NCBI GenBank assembly: GCA_045577655.1
Contig: JAZNIU010000012.1
Location: 1-23,680, forward strand
Source: RGIG7450 sp045577655
Lineage (GTDB): Bacteria; Bacillota; Clostridia; RUG12999
Reading direction: 5' to 3'
DNA: 23,680 nucleotides
Shown: positions 8,841 to 15,850 of the stretch, piece after piece
How positions within the stretch are numbered: position 1 is the first letter of the stretch
How the letters are laid out: every line of letters begins with the position of its first letter
Position numbers and translations under genes: made by a program
Notes under the pieces: generated by a model
Seen by the model: the letters and a program-made list of their open reading frames with translations, nothing else
Told to the model about the DNA's origin: nothing
Database searches by the model: none

Positions 8841-9435
8841 TGTCTTTCTCCTTTAAAATTTTTTTGCACACTTTTTCTGCAGCTTTTGGCAATATTTTCC
8901 ATTCAGCCTGCTGCATTATACGTTTTTGTAAAGTTTCGGGTGTGTCGTTTTTTAAGACCCTAACCGCTTTCTGCATAATAATGGCACCGCCATCGGGAAC
9001 CTCATTTACAAAATGAACGGTTGCACCTGAAACTTTAACACCGTAAGCAAGTGCTGCCTCATGTACTTTAAGTCCGTAATATCCTTTCCCGCAAAAAGAG
9101 GGGATAAGAGAAGGGTGAACGTTTATAATTCTGCCGACATAGCAGGAGGTGAAATCCTCACTTAAAATTTTCATAAATCCGGCAAGGATGATAATGTCAA
9201 TCTTTTCATCCGACAAAACTTTTTTTAGGTTTTGCTCGAAATCCTTTCCGTTTGGAATAACAAGGTCCCGGATGTTGTTTTGACGTGCTCTTGTGAGCGC
9301 GTAGGAGTCCGGGTTGTTGGAAATGACAAGGGAAATTTTGCCCGAAGATATAATACCCTCTTTCTGAGCATCAATCAATGCCTGAAGATTTGTTCCGCCA
9401 CCTGAAACAAGAACAGCTATTTTTGCGTTCAGCAT
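8827..9435 (-). CDS. purN: Phosphoribosylglycinamide formyltransferase (10-formyl-THF dependent)
   Basis: This enzyme formylates GAR with 10-formyl-THF, the third step of IMP synthesis. The 202-residue length is typical. The N-terminal glycine-rich substrate loop VSGGGTNLQALI is present. The expected catalytic triad is visible as N105 and H107 in INVHPSLIPSF and D148 in NEVPDGGAI. The ATG overlaps the purM stop by seven bases and the 3' end overlaps purO by 14 bases, so the three genes are probably translationally coupled. It is the folate-dependent type, consistent with glyA in the same operon and with ZTP control. Confidence 0.96.
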   Translation of the reverse strand: MLNAKIAVLVSGGGTNLQALIDAQKEGIISSGKISLVISNNPDSYALTRARQNNIRDLVIPNGKDFEQNLKKVLSDEKIDIIILAGFMKILSEDFTSCYVGRIINVHPSLIPSFCGKGYYGLKVHEAALAYGVKVSGATVHFVNEVPDGGAIIMQKAVRVLKNDTPETLQKRIMQQAEWKILPKAAEKVCKKILKEKDNGHI

Positions 9436-10466
9436 AATATTACTCCTTCGTCACCGCTTACAATTTCACCGATGATATATGCATCTTCACCGGCAGCACA
9501 GAGAACCTCAAGAGCTTTGTCGGCATCCTCTTTAGCAACAGTGATGCTCATGCCAACGCCCATGTTAAATGTATTGAACATATCTCTTTCAGGAACATTT
9601 CCGACTTTTTCAATAAGTTTGAAAATAGGAAGTACTTTAACAGCAGATTTTTCAATTTTCGCACTGAATCCGTCGGGAAGTGAACGTGGAATATTTTCAT
9701 AAAATCCGCCGCCTGTGATATGAGATATTGCTTTCACTTTAACTTGTTCAAGCAAGGCAAGAACAGCTTTAACATAAATTTTTGTAGGAGTAAGAAGTGT
9801 TTCACCGATTGATTTGCCGCCCAGTTCTTCCACGGGAGAGGTAATGTCGCTCTTTTCAACATCGAAAACTTTTCTCACCAGAGAAAAACCGTTAGAGTGA
9901 ACACCGCTTGAAGGAAGAGCAATTATTACATCGCCTTCGCAAACAGTGGAATTGTCAAGTATTTTGCTTTTGTCTACCACACCGGTACAATAACCTGCAA
10001 GGTCATATTCGTCTTCCGGATAAAAACCGGGCATTTCTGCAGTTTCGCCGCCAATGAGTGCTGCGCCCGACTGAACGCAACCGTCTGCAACGCCCGAAAC
10101 AATTGCAGCAACTTTTTCCGGAACATTTTTGCCTACTGCAATATAATCCAGGAAAAGAAGTGGTTTTGCACCACAACAAATAATATCATTAACACACATA
10201 GCAACACAGTCTATACCTACAGTGTCATGCTTGTCCAGCAAAAAGGCGAGTTTAAGCTTTGTTCCTACGCCGTCTGTTCCGCTAACCAATACAGGTTTTG
10301 TAATTCCTGTGAGGTCAAGCTCGAACAAACCACCAAAGCCGCCAATTCCTGTGAGCACTCCGGGAGTCATTGTTTTTGCAATGTGTTGTTTCATCAGTTC
10401 AACTGCTTTATATCCGGCCGTTATGTCAACACCGGCATTTTTGTAGCTTTCACTAAAACTTTTCAT
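9429..10466 (-). CDS. purM: Phosphoribosylformylglycinamidine cyclo-ligase (AIR synthetase)
   Basis: This enzyme closes FGAM to AIR with ATP, the fifth step. The translated protein of 345 residues has the family landmarks: YKNAGVDITAGYKAVELM near the start, the VSGTDGVGTKLKLAF segment, AMCVNDI, and GGETAEMPGFY followed by DLAGYCTGVV. The start chosen is the ATG at 10466, with AGGA nine bases upstream. An in-frame TTG two codons earlier lies only three bases after that ribosome site and is unlikely to be used. The gene follows purF by 26 bases and overlaps purN by seven. Confidence 0.96.
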   Translation of the reverse strand: MKSFSESYKNAGVDITAGYKAVELMKQHIAKTMTPGVLTGIGGFGGLFELDLTGITKPVLVSGTDGVGTKLKLAFLLDKHDTVGIDCVAMCVNDIICCGAKPLLFLDYIAVGKNVPEKVAAIVSGVADGCVQSGAALIGGETAEMPGFYPEDEYDLAGYCTGVVDKSKILDNSTVCEGDVIIALPSSGVHSNGFSLVRKVFDVEKSDITSPVEELGGKSIGETLLTPTKIYVKAVLALLEQVKVKAISHITGGGFYENIPRSLPDGFSAKIEKSAVKVLPIFKLIEKVGNVPERDMFNTFNMGVGMSITVAKEDADKALEVLCAAGEDAYIIGEIVSGDEGVILC

Positions 10467-10492
10467 AATCAACTGTCCTTTCTATAATCAAA

Positions 10493-11914
10493 CTATTCTT
10501 TTCCGTTCCAGCAATATGTGCAGAGCTTGCATTTGTCAAGACCGATTGACTCAAGAACACCCTCAAGCGACTGGAATTCCAAAGATGCAAACCCAAGTTT
10601 TTTACAAATTGTTTCTCTTAAGTTTTTGCCACGCTCGGTGGAAGAGTCACTGTATTCCTCAATGTGTTTAAAACCCTCTTCGCCCTCAAGCTCTAAAATG
10701 ATTTTGCGGGCAATAAGTTCCAGGTCATTTGTTGCGCGGGAGAAATTCAGATATTTGCAAGCGTACATAATCGGGGGACAGGCAGACCGCATGTGAACAG
10801 ATTTTGCACCGTTTTCATACAGAAAATCTACAGTCTCCTTAAGCTGGTTTCCGCGTACGATAGAATCGTCAACAAAAAGAAGATTTTTGTCTTTTATAAG
10901 GTCATGAACAGGAACCTGTTTCATTTTAGCAATTTTCTTTCTGTCCTGCTGACGTGGGGAAGTGAAGCTTCTTGACCATGTGGGAGTATATTTTATAAAC
11001 GGACGGGCAAAGTCGGCGCTGCTTTCATTTGCATATCCTATAGCGTGGGGCGTGCCCGAATCAGGAACACCTGCAACATAGTCAATATTTTCCGCATTTT
11101 TATTCTTTTTATCATTTTTTGCCATAATCTGTCCATTGCGGTATCTCATAGCTTCAACGTTTACGCCCTCGTATGTAGATGTGGGGTAACCATAGTAACT
11201 CCAGAGAAAAGCGCAAATTTTCATTTCTTCTCCCGGAGGGGCAAGCTGAGTTATTCCATTTGGTGAAATTTCCACAATTTCAGCAGGGCCAAGCTCGCGC
11301 TCGTCCTCATAGCCAAGCTTTTGGTATGCAAAGGATTCGAAAGACACACAATATCCCTCGTCATTTTTGCCTACGAGAATAGGAAGTCTGCCCAGTTTAT
11401 CCCTGGCAGCAATAATATTGCCGTCATTTTTGAGAATAAGAATGGAAGAGGTTCCTTCAATTACTTCTTGAGCAAATTTAATTCCGTCAACAAAATTATC
11501 TTTTTGATTAATCAGTGCTGCAACAAGGTCGGTTGAATTAACTTTTCCGGATGTCATTGTACCGAAATGTCCGCCTGCAGACAGATAGTCGGAAATAAGC
11601 TGTTCGGCATTATTTATCAGACCAATGGTGGTGATAGCATAAATTCCGATGTTTGACCTGATGAGAAGTGGCTGCGGGTCTGCATCACTGATTGAACCGA
11701 TAGCCGAAAAGCCTTTCATTTCATCAAAAACATCGTTGAATTTTGTTCTGAAAGGTGAATTTTCTATGTTATGTATCTCGCGCTGCAAGCCAATTTCACT
11801 GTCGAAAACTGCTATACCGCCGCGGCGAGCACCAAGATGAGAATGATAGTCTGTTCCAAAAAATACATCTGAAACTGCATCATTTTTTTTAACTGCGCCA
11901 AAAAAACCGCCCAT
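10493..11914 (-). CDS. purF: Amidophosphoribosyltransferase with a degenerate glutaminase domain
   Basis: This protein is related to PurF, which makes phosphoribosylamine from PRPP and an amino donor. The phosphoribosyltransferase half is intact: VPDSGTPHAIGYA near residues 283-295 and the PRPP loop FVDDSIVRGNQ at 347-357. Four cysteines (C234, C386, C465, C468) align by eye with the 4Fe-4S ligands of the B. subtilis enzyme. The N-terminal glutaminase half is altered. The protein begins MGGFFGAV where active enzymes have Met-Cys-Gly, so the N-terminal nucleophile cysteine is replaced by glycine. The usual HVRYST region reads AIGSISDADPQP, and the HNGN region reads GLINNAEQ. The start is firm, with CGGAGG five bases before the ATG. 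It may use ammonia directly or take it from a partner. Length 473 is normal. Confidence 0.9.
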   Translation of the reverse strand: MGGFFGAVKKNDAVSDVFFGTDYHSHLGARRGGIAVFDSEIGLQREIHNIENSPFRTKFNDVFDEMKGFSAIGSISDADPQPLLIRSNIGIYAITTIGLINNAEQLISDYLSAGGHFGTMTSGKVNSTDLVAALINQKDNFVDGIKFAQEVIEGTSSILILKNDGNIIAARDKLGRLPILVGKNDEGYCVSFESFAYQKLGYEDERELGPAEIVEISPNGITQLAPPGEEMKICAFLWSYYGYPTSTYEGVNVEAMRYRNGQIMAKNDKKNKNAENIDYVAGVPDSGTPHAIGYANESSADFARPFIKYTPTWSRSFTSPRQQDRKKIAKMKQVPVHDLIKDKNLLFVDDSIVRGNQLKETVDFLYENGAKSVHMRSACPPIMYACKYLNFSRATNDLELIARKIILELEGEEGFKHIEEYSDSSTERGKNLRETICKKLGFASLEFQSLEGVLESIGLDKCKLCTYCWNGKE

Positions 11915-11935
11915 ATTTTCCTCCGTGTGTGATAA

Positions 11936-12427
11936 TTAATTATATTTTTTTGATATTTCGTAATCTTTTTCCAGTACTGCTTGTGCAGCTTCACTTTTCT
12001 TAGCGTCAAGCTTTGCAGCAATTGTTTCATCTTCGAGGGACAAAATCTGCAGACAAAGCAAAGCGGCATTGACAGCACCGTCTATGGCAACTGTTGCAAC
12101 AGGAACGCCTGATGGCATCTGCACAGTTGAAAGAAGAGCATCAATACCGTCGAGATTTGAAGATTTTATGGGTAGACCAATTACAGGCAGAGTAGTGTTT
12201 GCAGCAACTGCGCCTGCCAGATGAGCAGCCTTGCCGGCTGCGGCTATAATCGCACCAAAACCGTTTGAACGTGCAGAAAGTGAAAACTCGCGAACTTTTT
12301 CAGGAGTTCTGTGAGCAGACAAAATATGTACCTCAAACGGAACATTAAATTCTTTAAGAGTTGTAAGAGCTTTTTCAACTACCGGAAGATCACTGTCACT
12401 TCCCATAATAATACCAATTTTTTTCAT
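11936..12427 (-). CDS. purE: N5-carboxyaminoimidazole ribonucleotide mutase
   Basis: This is class I PurE, which rearranges N5-CAIR to CAIR. The 163 residues include the active-site loops MGSDSDLPVV (about 8-17) and HILSAHRTPEKV (34-45), and the glycine/alanine-rich AAAGKAAHLAGAVAANT stretch. The family normally assembles as an octamer. It is the first gene of the operon, with AAGGAAG upstream of the ATG, and is separated from the leader terminator by about 25 bases. Class I PurE normally needs PurK to make N5-CAIR; purK is not in this window. Confidence 0.96.
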   Translation of the reverse strand: MKKIGIIMGSDSDLPVVEKALTTLKEFNVPFEVHILSAHRTPEKVREFSLSARSNGFGAIIAAAGKAAHLAGAVAANTTLPVIGLPIKSSNLDGIDALLSTVQMPSGVPVATVAIDGAVNAALLCLQILSLEDETIAAKLDAKKSEAAQAVLEKDYEISKKYN

Positions 12428-12453
12428 TTCTTTTCTTCCTTCCCGTGTTAATT

Positions 12454-12498
12454 AAAAAATCTGGACAAACCTATCCTATCAAAATAGATTTGCCCAGA
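12454..12498 (-). terminator. Leader terminator of the purine operon (expression platform)
   Basis: On the minus strand TCTGGGCAAATC (12498-12487) pairs with GGTTTGTCCAGA (12471-12460) over 12 base pairs, two of them G-U. The loop has 15 bases and six T residues follow. The 5' arm reuses the last bases of the ZTP aptamer (12491-12498), so the terminator and the ligand-bound aptamer cannot form together. This predicts that ZTP turns the operon on. Confidence 0.9.
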
Positions 12499-12569
12499 CG
12501 GTCGACAATTATAAACATTTTTTGCTCCCCGGCAGTACACTCTGCCAACCCGTCAGTCGCAAAAAAATG
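12491..12569 (-). ncRNA. ZTP (pfl-motif) riboswitch upstream of purE
   Basis: The minus-strand RNA has the conserved core of the ZTP/ZMP riboswitch. GACTGACGG (12558-12550) and CCGGGGAGC near 12533-12525 come first, and the terminal CCGTCTGGGCA (12501-12491) pairs back to GACGG as the pseudoknot. P1 is formed by CATTTTTTTGC (12569-12559) with GCAAAAAATG (12525-12516). P2 is GGCAG/CTGCC (12546-12542 with 12535-12531). ZTP and ZMP accumulate when 10-formyl-THF is short. A ZTP-activated switch in front of purE and glyA is the established biological setting for this class. Assignment is by consensus recognition, not a covariance search. Confidence 0.9.
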
Positions 12570-12592
12570 ATTTATTAAATTTCCTACTATAC

Positions 12593-12621
12593 AGTATATT
12601 TTAAAAACAAGCAAAAGTCAA
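12593..12621 (-). promoter_or_regulatory. Promoter of the purine operon
   Basis: On the minus strand TTGACT (12621-12616) and TATACT (12598-12593) are spaced by exactly 17 bases. The predicted transcription start lies just upstream of the riboswitch P1 helix. The promoter begins about 40 bases after the recO stop codon, and I see no terminator for recO between them. Confidence 0.78.
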
Positions 12622-12662
12622 TATAATTTTTCAATAAAAATACCTATATGTACTATATTATA

Positions 12663-13379
12663 TTATGCATTTTTCACTATATCGTAGTCAAGATAATGTT
12701 TTATAAATTCTTTTGCAACAGAGAAAACGGATGAAAGTGCCACATCGGAAGCATTAAAAGAAAAGAGCTTTTTTATATCGCAGGTTGATATGTAATTCAT
12801 AACTCCGAGTATTTCGGGGGTTACTAAAAATTTATCGATCACAGCTTTCGCACAGTTTTCGCACAGTGATCCGCCATACTCAACCGAAAAATAGGACATC
12901 TTTTCAGATTCTCCGCAGGCAGAACAGGAAAACAGTTCAGGGGAAAATCCTAAAAGCTCAAGCATTTTATAATAAAATACAGCTTTTGATTTGGTCACAT
13001 CAAGAGAAAGGTTTGCCAGTGCATAAAGAGTGTTGAGCAAGGTTCTTAATATGTCCGGATGAGGCTCATTTTCCGGACAGACATATTCGGTGAATTTAAC
13101 CATACTGGCCACAGTTTCAAGCTTATCGAGGTCCGAAGAGAGACCGCTGAAAGCTTCTATCGGACTTACCTGCGACAAAGTGTACCGGTTTGATTTTGAA
13201 GAAATTATAAAATCACTATAACAGAAGTTATTGCAGGCGGCACCGTGTTTCAGACTTTTTCCGCCCTTGGCAATAATGGAAATTTTGCCGGTGGTTTCAC
13301 CCAGCAGGGTCAGTATTTTATCGTAATCGCCATAGGATGTGCTCCTCAGCACCAGCGCTTTTGTTTTTATCAGGTCCAT
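12663..13379 (-). CDS. recO: DNA repair protein RecO
   Basis: RecO is a recombination mediator that works with RecR and RecF to load RecA and anneal single strands. The 238-residue protein begins with the typical OB-fold region (MDLIKTKALVLRSTSYGDYD...GKISIIAKGG). It carries a C-terminal Cys4 zinc site with C152, C155, C173 and C176 (SCSACGES and SLCENCAK). The ATG lies inside the 3' end of the preceding small YqzL-like gene, in another frame, with an AAAGGCGG ribosome site within that gene. The yqzL-recO pairing is a known Firmicute arrangement. Confidence 0.94.
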   Translation of the reverse strand: MDLIKTKALVLRSTSYGDYDKILTLLGETTGKISIIAKGGKSLKHGAACNNFCYSDFIISSKSNRYTLSQVSPIEAFSGLSSDLDKLETVASMVKFTEYVCPENEPHPDILRTLLNTLYALANLSLDVTKSKAVFYYKMLELLGFSPELFSCSACGESEKMSYFSVEYGGSLCENCAKAVIDKFLVTPEILGVMNYISTCDIKKLFSFNASDVALSSVFSVAKEFIKHYLDYDIVKNA

Positions 13380-13482
13380 GAACTTTTCCGCCTTTCTTGT
13401 TTGAAAGTTCGTTATATAGTAAATAGTAGTTTATATCTCCCGAACAGGAGAAAATCTGCCATACCAAATCTTTTGTATCCAC
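13318..13482 (-). CDS. YqzL-family small protein
   Basis: This is a 54-residue open frame that begins at a GTG (13482-13480) with a strong GGAGG ribosome site nine bases upstream. The core LVWQIFSCSGDINYYLLYNE matches what I recall of the YqzL family, a conserved small protein of unknown function encoded next to recO in Firmicutes (about 47 residues in Bacillus). The frame runs 62 bases into recO in a different frame, so the last 20 residues may be an unconserved tail. The overlap suggests translational coupling. The predicted protein is soluble and has no signal peptide. No biochemical role can be given from sequence. Confidence 0.82.
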   Translation of the reverse strand: MDTKDLVWQIFSCSGDINYYLLYNELSNKKGGKVHGPDKNKSAGAEEHILWRLR

Positions 13483-13540
13483 TTTTTTGCACCTCCGTAG
13501 TTATCTTTGACATTATGGGGTGCAAATATGATAGTAAAAT

Positions 13541-14419
13541 TCAGGAAGAACGTTTAAATTCAACCGCAAGCATTCCAAGAAAAATGAGAACTATACCAAA
13601 AATTTTAAACAGTGTAATTGTTTCAACGGCGCCTGCAGAATCGGGGATTATCAGACTGAAAAGGGTTGCAAAAACCGGTTCAAACATAAGTATAAGAGAT
13701 GCATGAACGGGAGTTGTTGCTTTTTGTGCAAAAATGTGTCCGGAATACGCAAATGCAGTACAAAAAAGACTCATTATTGCAAGGATATAGACAAGACGAG
13801 GACTGAAAACTATCATAACCGGCTCTGATATAAACATGAAAACAATGTAATAGAAAGAGGAGAAAAGCAGCACAAGTATCCCTGTTGCGATTGCCTCATC
13901 GGGACGGACAAGTTTTTCTATCAGAACAATATAAAAAGCATATATAAAAGCAGACAGAACGTTGGCTCCATCGCCAATATTAAGTGCAGAAATTCCACCA
14001 TCGCCGGCTGTCAGAAAATACAGGCCGACTCCTGAAAAAATAACACCCGCCCAAACGTTGAAATTAAGCTTTTTTCCAAAAAAGAAAAATGCCATAAACG
14101 GTACCATTATAAGACTTAAACCGGAAAGAAACGCAGCGTTTGTGGAAGATGTGAATTTAAGTCCCCATGCCTGAAGAATATTAACCGTAAAAATTATTGT
14201 TGCAAGCAAAAAACTTGTCAGAAGAGTGTGAAGTTTTATCTTTGACAGATGTTTTCGGAAAATAGCTGCAGTGATAACTGCACCCGTAAAAAAACGGATG
14301 CCCAGCAGCGTAAAGGTTCCGATATCATTTATAATAAGTTTCATAAGTGGGAAAGAAAGTCCCCACGCGGCAGCAACAAAAAACAAAAAAACGTCTGCCT
14401 GAAATCTTGTGAGTTTCAT
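13541..14419 (-). CDS. EamA/DMT-family permease
   Basis: This 292-residue polytopic membrane protein belongs to the drug/metabolite transporter superfamily. It has two EamA repeats and about ten transmembrane helices. The first repeat begins ADVFLFFVAAAWGLSFPLMK. The second begins near GGISALNIGDGANVLSAFIY, where the polar SALNIGDGANVLSA segment is typical of the repeat start. Substrate cannot be predicted; relatives export amino acids or metabolites. The ATG has GAGAGG ten bases upstream and lies 16 bases after the M16 peptidase gene, so the two are probably cotranscribed. Confidence 0.9.
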   Translation of the reverse strand: MKLTRFQADVFLFFVAAAWGLSFPLMKLIINDIGTFTLLGIRFFTGAVITAAIFRKHLSKIKLHTLLTSFLLATIIFTVNILQAWGLKFTSSTNAAFLSGLSLIMVPFMAFFFFGKKLNFNVWAGVIFSGVGLYFLTAGDGGISALNIGDGANVLSAFIYAFYIVLIEKLVRPDEAIATGILVLLFSSFYYIVFMFISEPVMIVFSPRLVYILAIMSLFCTAFAYSGHIFAQKATTPVHASLILMFEPVFATLFSLIIPDSAGAVETITLFKIFGIVLIFLGMLAVEFKRSS

Positions 14420-14435
14420 ATTTACTAAACCTCTC

Positions 14436-15650
14436 TCAGTTTTTTATCTGTGCAACAGTAACAAGTGACGGGTCTAAAAGTTTTGATGCACGCGTAACCG
14501 AATCCATATCAATCAATCGGATTTCTTCAATTATATCTTCCGTTGTTTTTACATTGTCATGAAGCAGAAGCTGTCTTCCCATTGATGACATTATATGCTC
14601 GCAACTTTCGGAAGAAATAGCAAAACTGCATTCCATCTGTTTTTTTGCAAATTCCAGTTCTTCCGTGGTTATCCCGCGTGAAAAAATATTCTGCATTTCT
14701 TCTAAGATGAGGTCTGTTACCATGTCAAGATTGCTTTTAAGACAACCGGCATAAACAGAAATATAGGATGCCGAAACAAACACATTCGGGCAGGAATATA
14801 CAGAGTAGGCAAGACCAAGTTTTTCCCTGATTTTCTGGAACAGACGGGAGCTTGTACTTCCTCCCAGAACGCTAGAAATAACGGAAAGTGCAAAACGGTC
14901 TTTATGACTGTAGGGATAGCCCTCGAAAGCAAGCGCAACATGGGACTGGGAACCGGATTTTTTAACGCTTGTTTTGTTCCGGGTAAATTTTGCATCCGGA
15001 ACAACAATTTCTTTGCCTGATGAAGCTACCGGACTGTAATATTTTTCACAAAGAGACAGAAGCTTTTCCTCGTCAAAATTTCCGGCAACTGAAACAACAA
15101 TATTTTCTCCCGAAAAGCAATTATTTATGTGTTCAAGTATAAGTGAACGGTCAAAGTTTTTGATGCTTTTTTCTGTTCCCAAAATTGTGTTGCCGGCAGG
15201 ATGGTCCGGATAGCAGGCTTCTGCAAGAATGTCATGAACAAGTTCTTCGTGCGTATCATTGTACATATGTATTTCTTCTGCTATAACAGATTTTTCCGTT
15301 TCAATATCTTTTTCATCAAACAAAGAACCAAAAAGCATATCGGATATAAGGTCGAGCGAGTCACCTAAAAATTCCGGCAGAGTTTTTGTGTATATACAGG
15401 TGCAGTCGCGCGAGGTAAAAGCATTGAGATGACCGCCCATAAGTTCGGACAGGGTGGAAATATCAAATGCAGAACGGCGATTTGTACCTTTAAAAAGCAT
15501 ATGTTCAATGAAATGTGAGATTCCGTGAAAAGGGCCCTCTTCAAAAACAGAGCCGCTTTTTATCCAGGTGCCGACAGAAACACTTCTGGCAGTGGGGACA
15601 AACTGATATATCACACGGACTCCACCGGGTAAAACTTTTATTTTATGCAT
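14436..15650 (-). CDS. M16 family zinc metallopeptidase (insulinase-like)
   Basis: This 404-residue peptidase has the inverted zinc motif HxxEH at H46-E49-H50 (ISHFIEHMLFKGT). The expected third ligand glutamate is about 76 residues later, at E126 in VIAEEIHMYND. The C-terminal half is the second M16 domain, which lacks metal ligands (LAYSVYSCPNVF region). It resembles the B. subtilis processing-peptidase-like protein MlpA/YmxG. The start is the ATG at 15650, with AAAGGA six bases upstream. A longer frame begins at a TTG at 15722 but lies across the promoter, so it is rejected. There is no signal peptide, so a cytoplasmic location is expected. Confidence 0.92.
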   Translation of the reverse strand: MHKIKVLPGGVRVIYQFVPTARSVSVGTWIKSGSVFEEGPFHGISHFIEHMLFKGTNRRSAFDISTLSELMGGHLNAFTSRDCTCIYTKTLPEFLGDSLDLISDMLFGSLFDEKDIETEKSVIAEEIHMYNDTHEELVHDILAEACYPDHPAGNTILGTEKSIKNFDRSLILEHINNCFSGENIVVSVAGNFDEEKLLSLCEKYYSPVASSGKEIVVPDAKFTRNKTSVKKSGSQSHVALAFEGYPYSHKDRFALSVISSVLGGSTSSRLFQKIREKLGLAYSVYSCPNVFVSASYISVYAGCLKSNLDMVTDLILEEMQNIFSRGITTEELEFAKKQMECSFAISSESCEHIMSSMGRQLLLHDNVKTTEDIIEEIRLIDMDSVTRASKLLDPSLVTVAQIKN

Positions 15651-15683
15651 AGACAATCCTTTCAAACGAAAACAATTTATTAC

Positions 15684-15712
15684 ATTATACCATAAAATAA
15701 CTACAATTTCAA
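15684..15712 (-). promoter_or_regulatory. Promoter of the M16 peptidase-eamA(-yqzL-recO) cluster
   Basis: On the minus strand TTGAAA (15712-15707) and a perfect TATAAT (15689-15684) are spaced by 17 bases. Transcription would start about 25-30 bases before the peptidase ATG at 15650. It is back to back with the liv promoter. Confidence 0.8.
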
Positions 15713-15777
15713 CATACGACAAAGAGAAAAAATGTAAAAAAGGCAGAGGATAAACAGAAAAACATAAGTTTAACTGC

Positions 15778-15806
15778 TTGACAACAGATGAAAAAAGTGG
15801 TATTAT
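15778..15806 (+). promoter_or_regulatory. Promoter of the liv operon
   Basis: A perfect TTGACA (15778-15783) and TATTAT (15801-15806) are spaced by exactly 17 bases. The leader to the livK ATG at 15851 is only about 38 bases. I see no riboswitch, T-box or convincing CodY box in the leader. Confidence 0.78.
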
Positions 15807-15850
15807 TGACTATGTATAAAAATATTATAAAGAAAGGTTTTGGTTTAACT

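Noticed and set aside
10467..10472. purM start at TTG two codons upstream
   Set aside because: It is only three bases from the ribosome site; the ATG at 10466 has normal spacing.
15651..15722. Longer M16 peptidase starting at a TTG at 15722
   Set aside because: The extension crosses a perfect TATAAT promoter and has no ribosome site; the ATG at 15650 has AAAGGA at the right distance.
15788..15850. Extra N-terminal 21 codons on livK from an upstream ATG
   Set aside because: This ATG lies in the 17-base spacer of the promoter, upstream of the predicted transcript start, and the extension would spoil the lipoprotein signal peptide.
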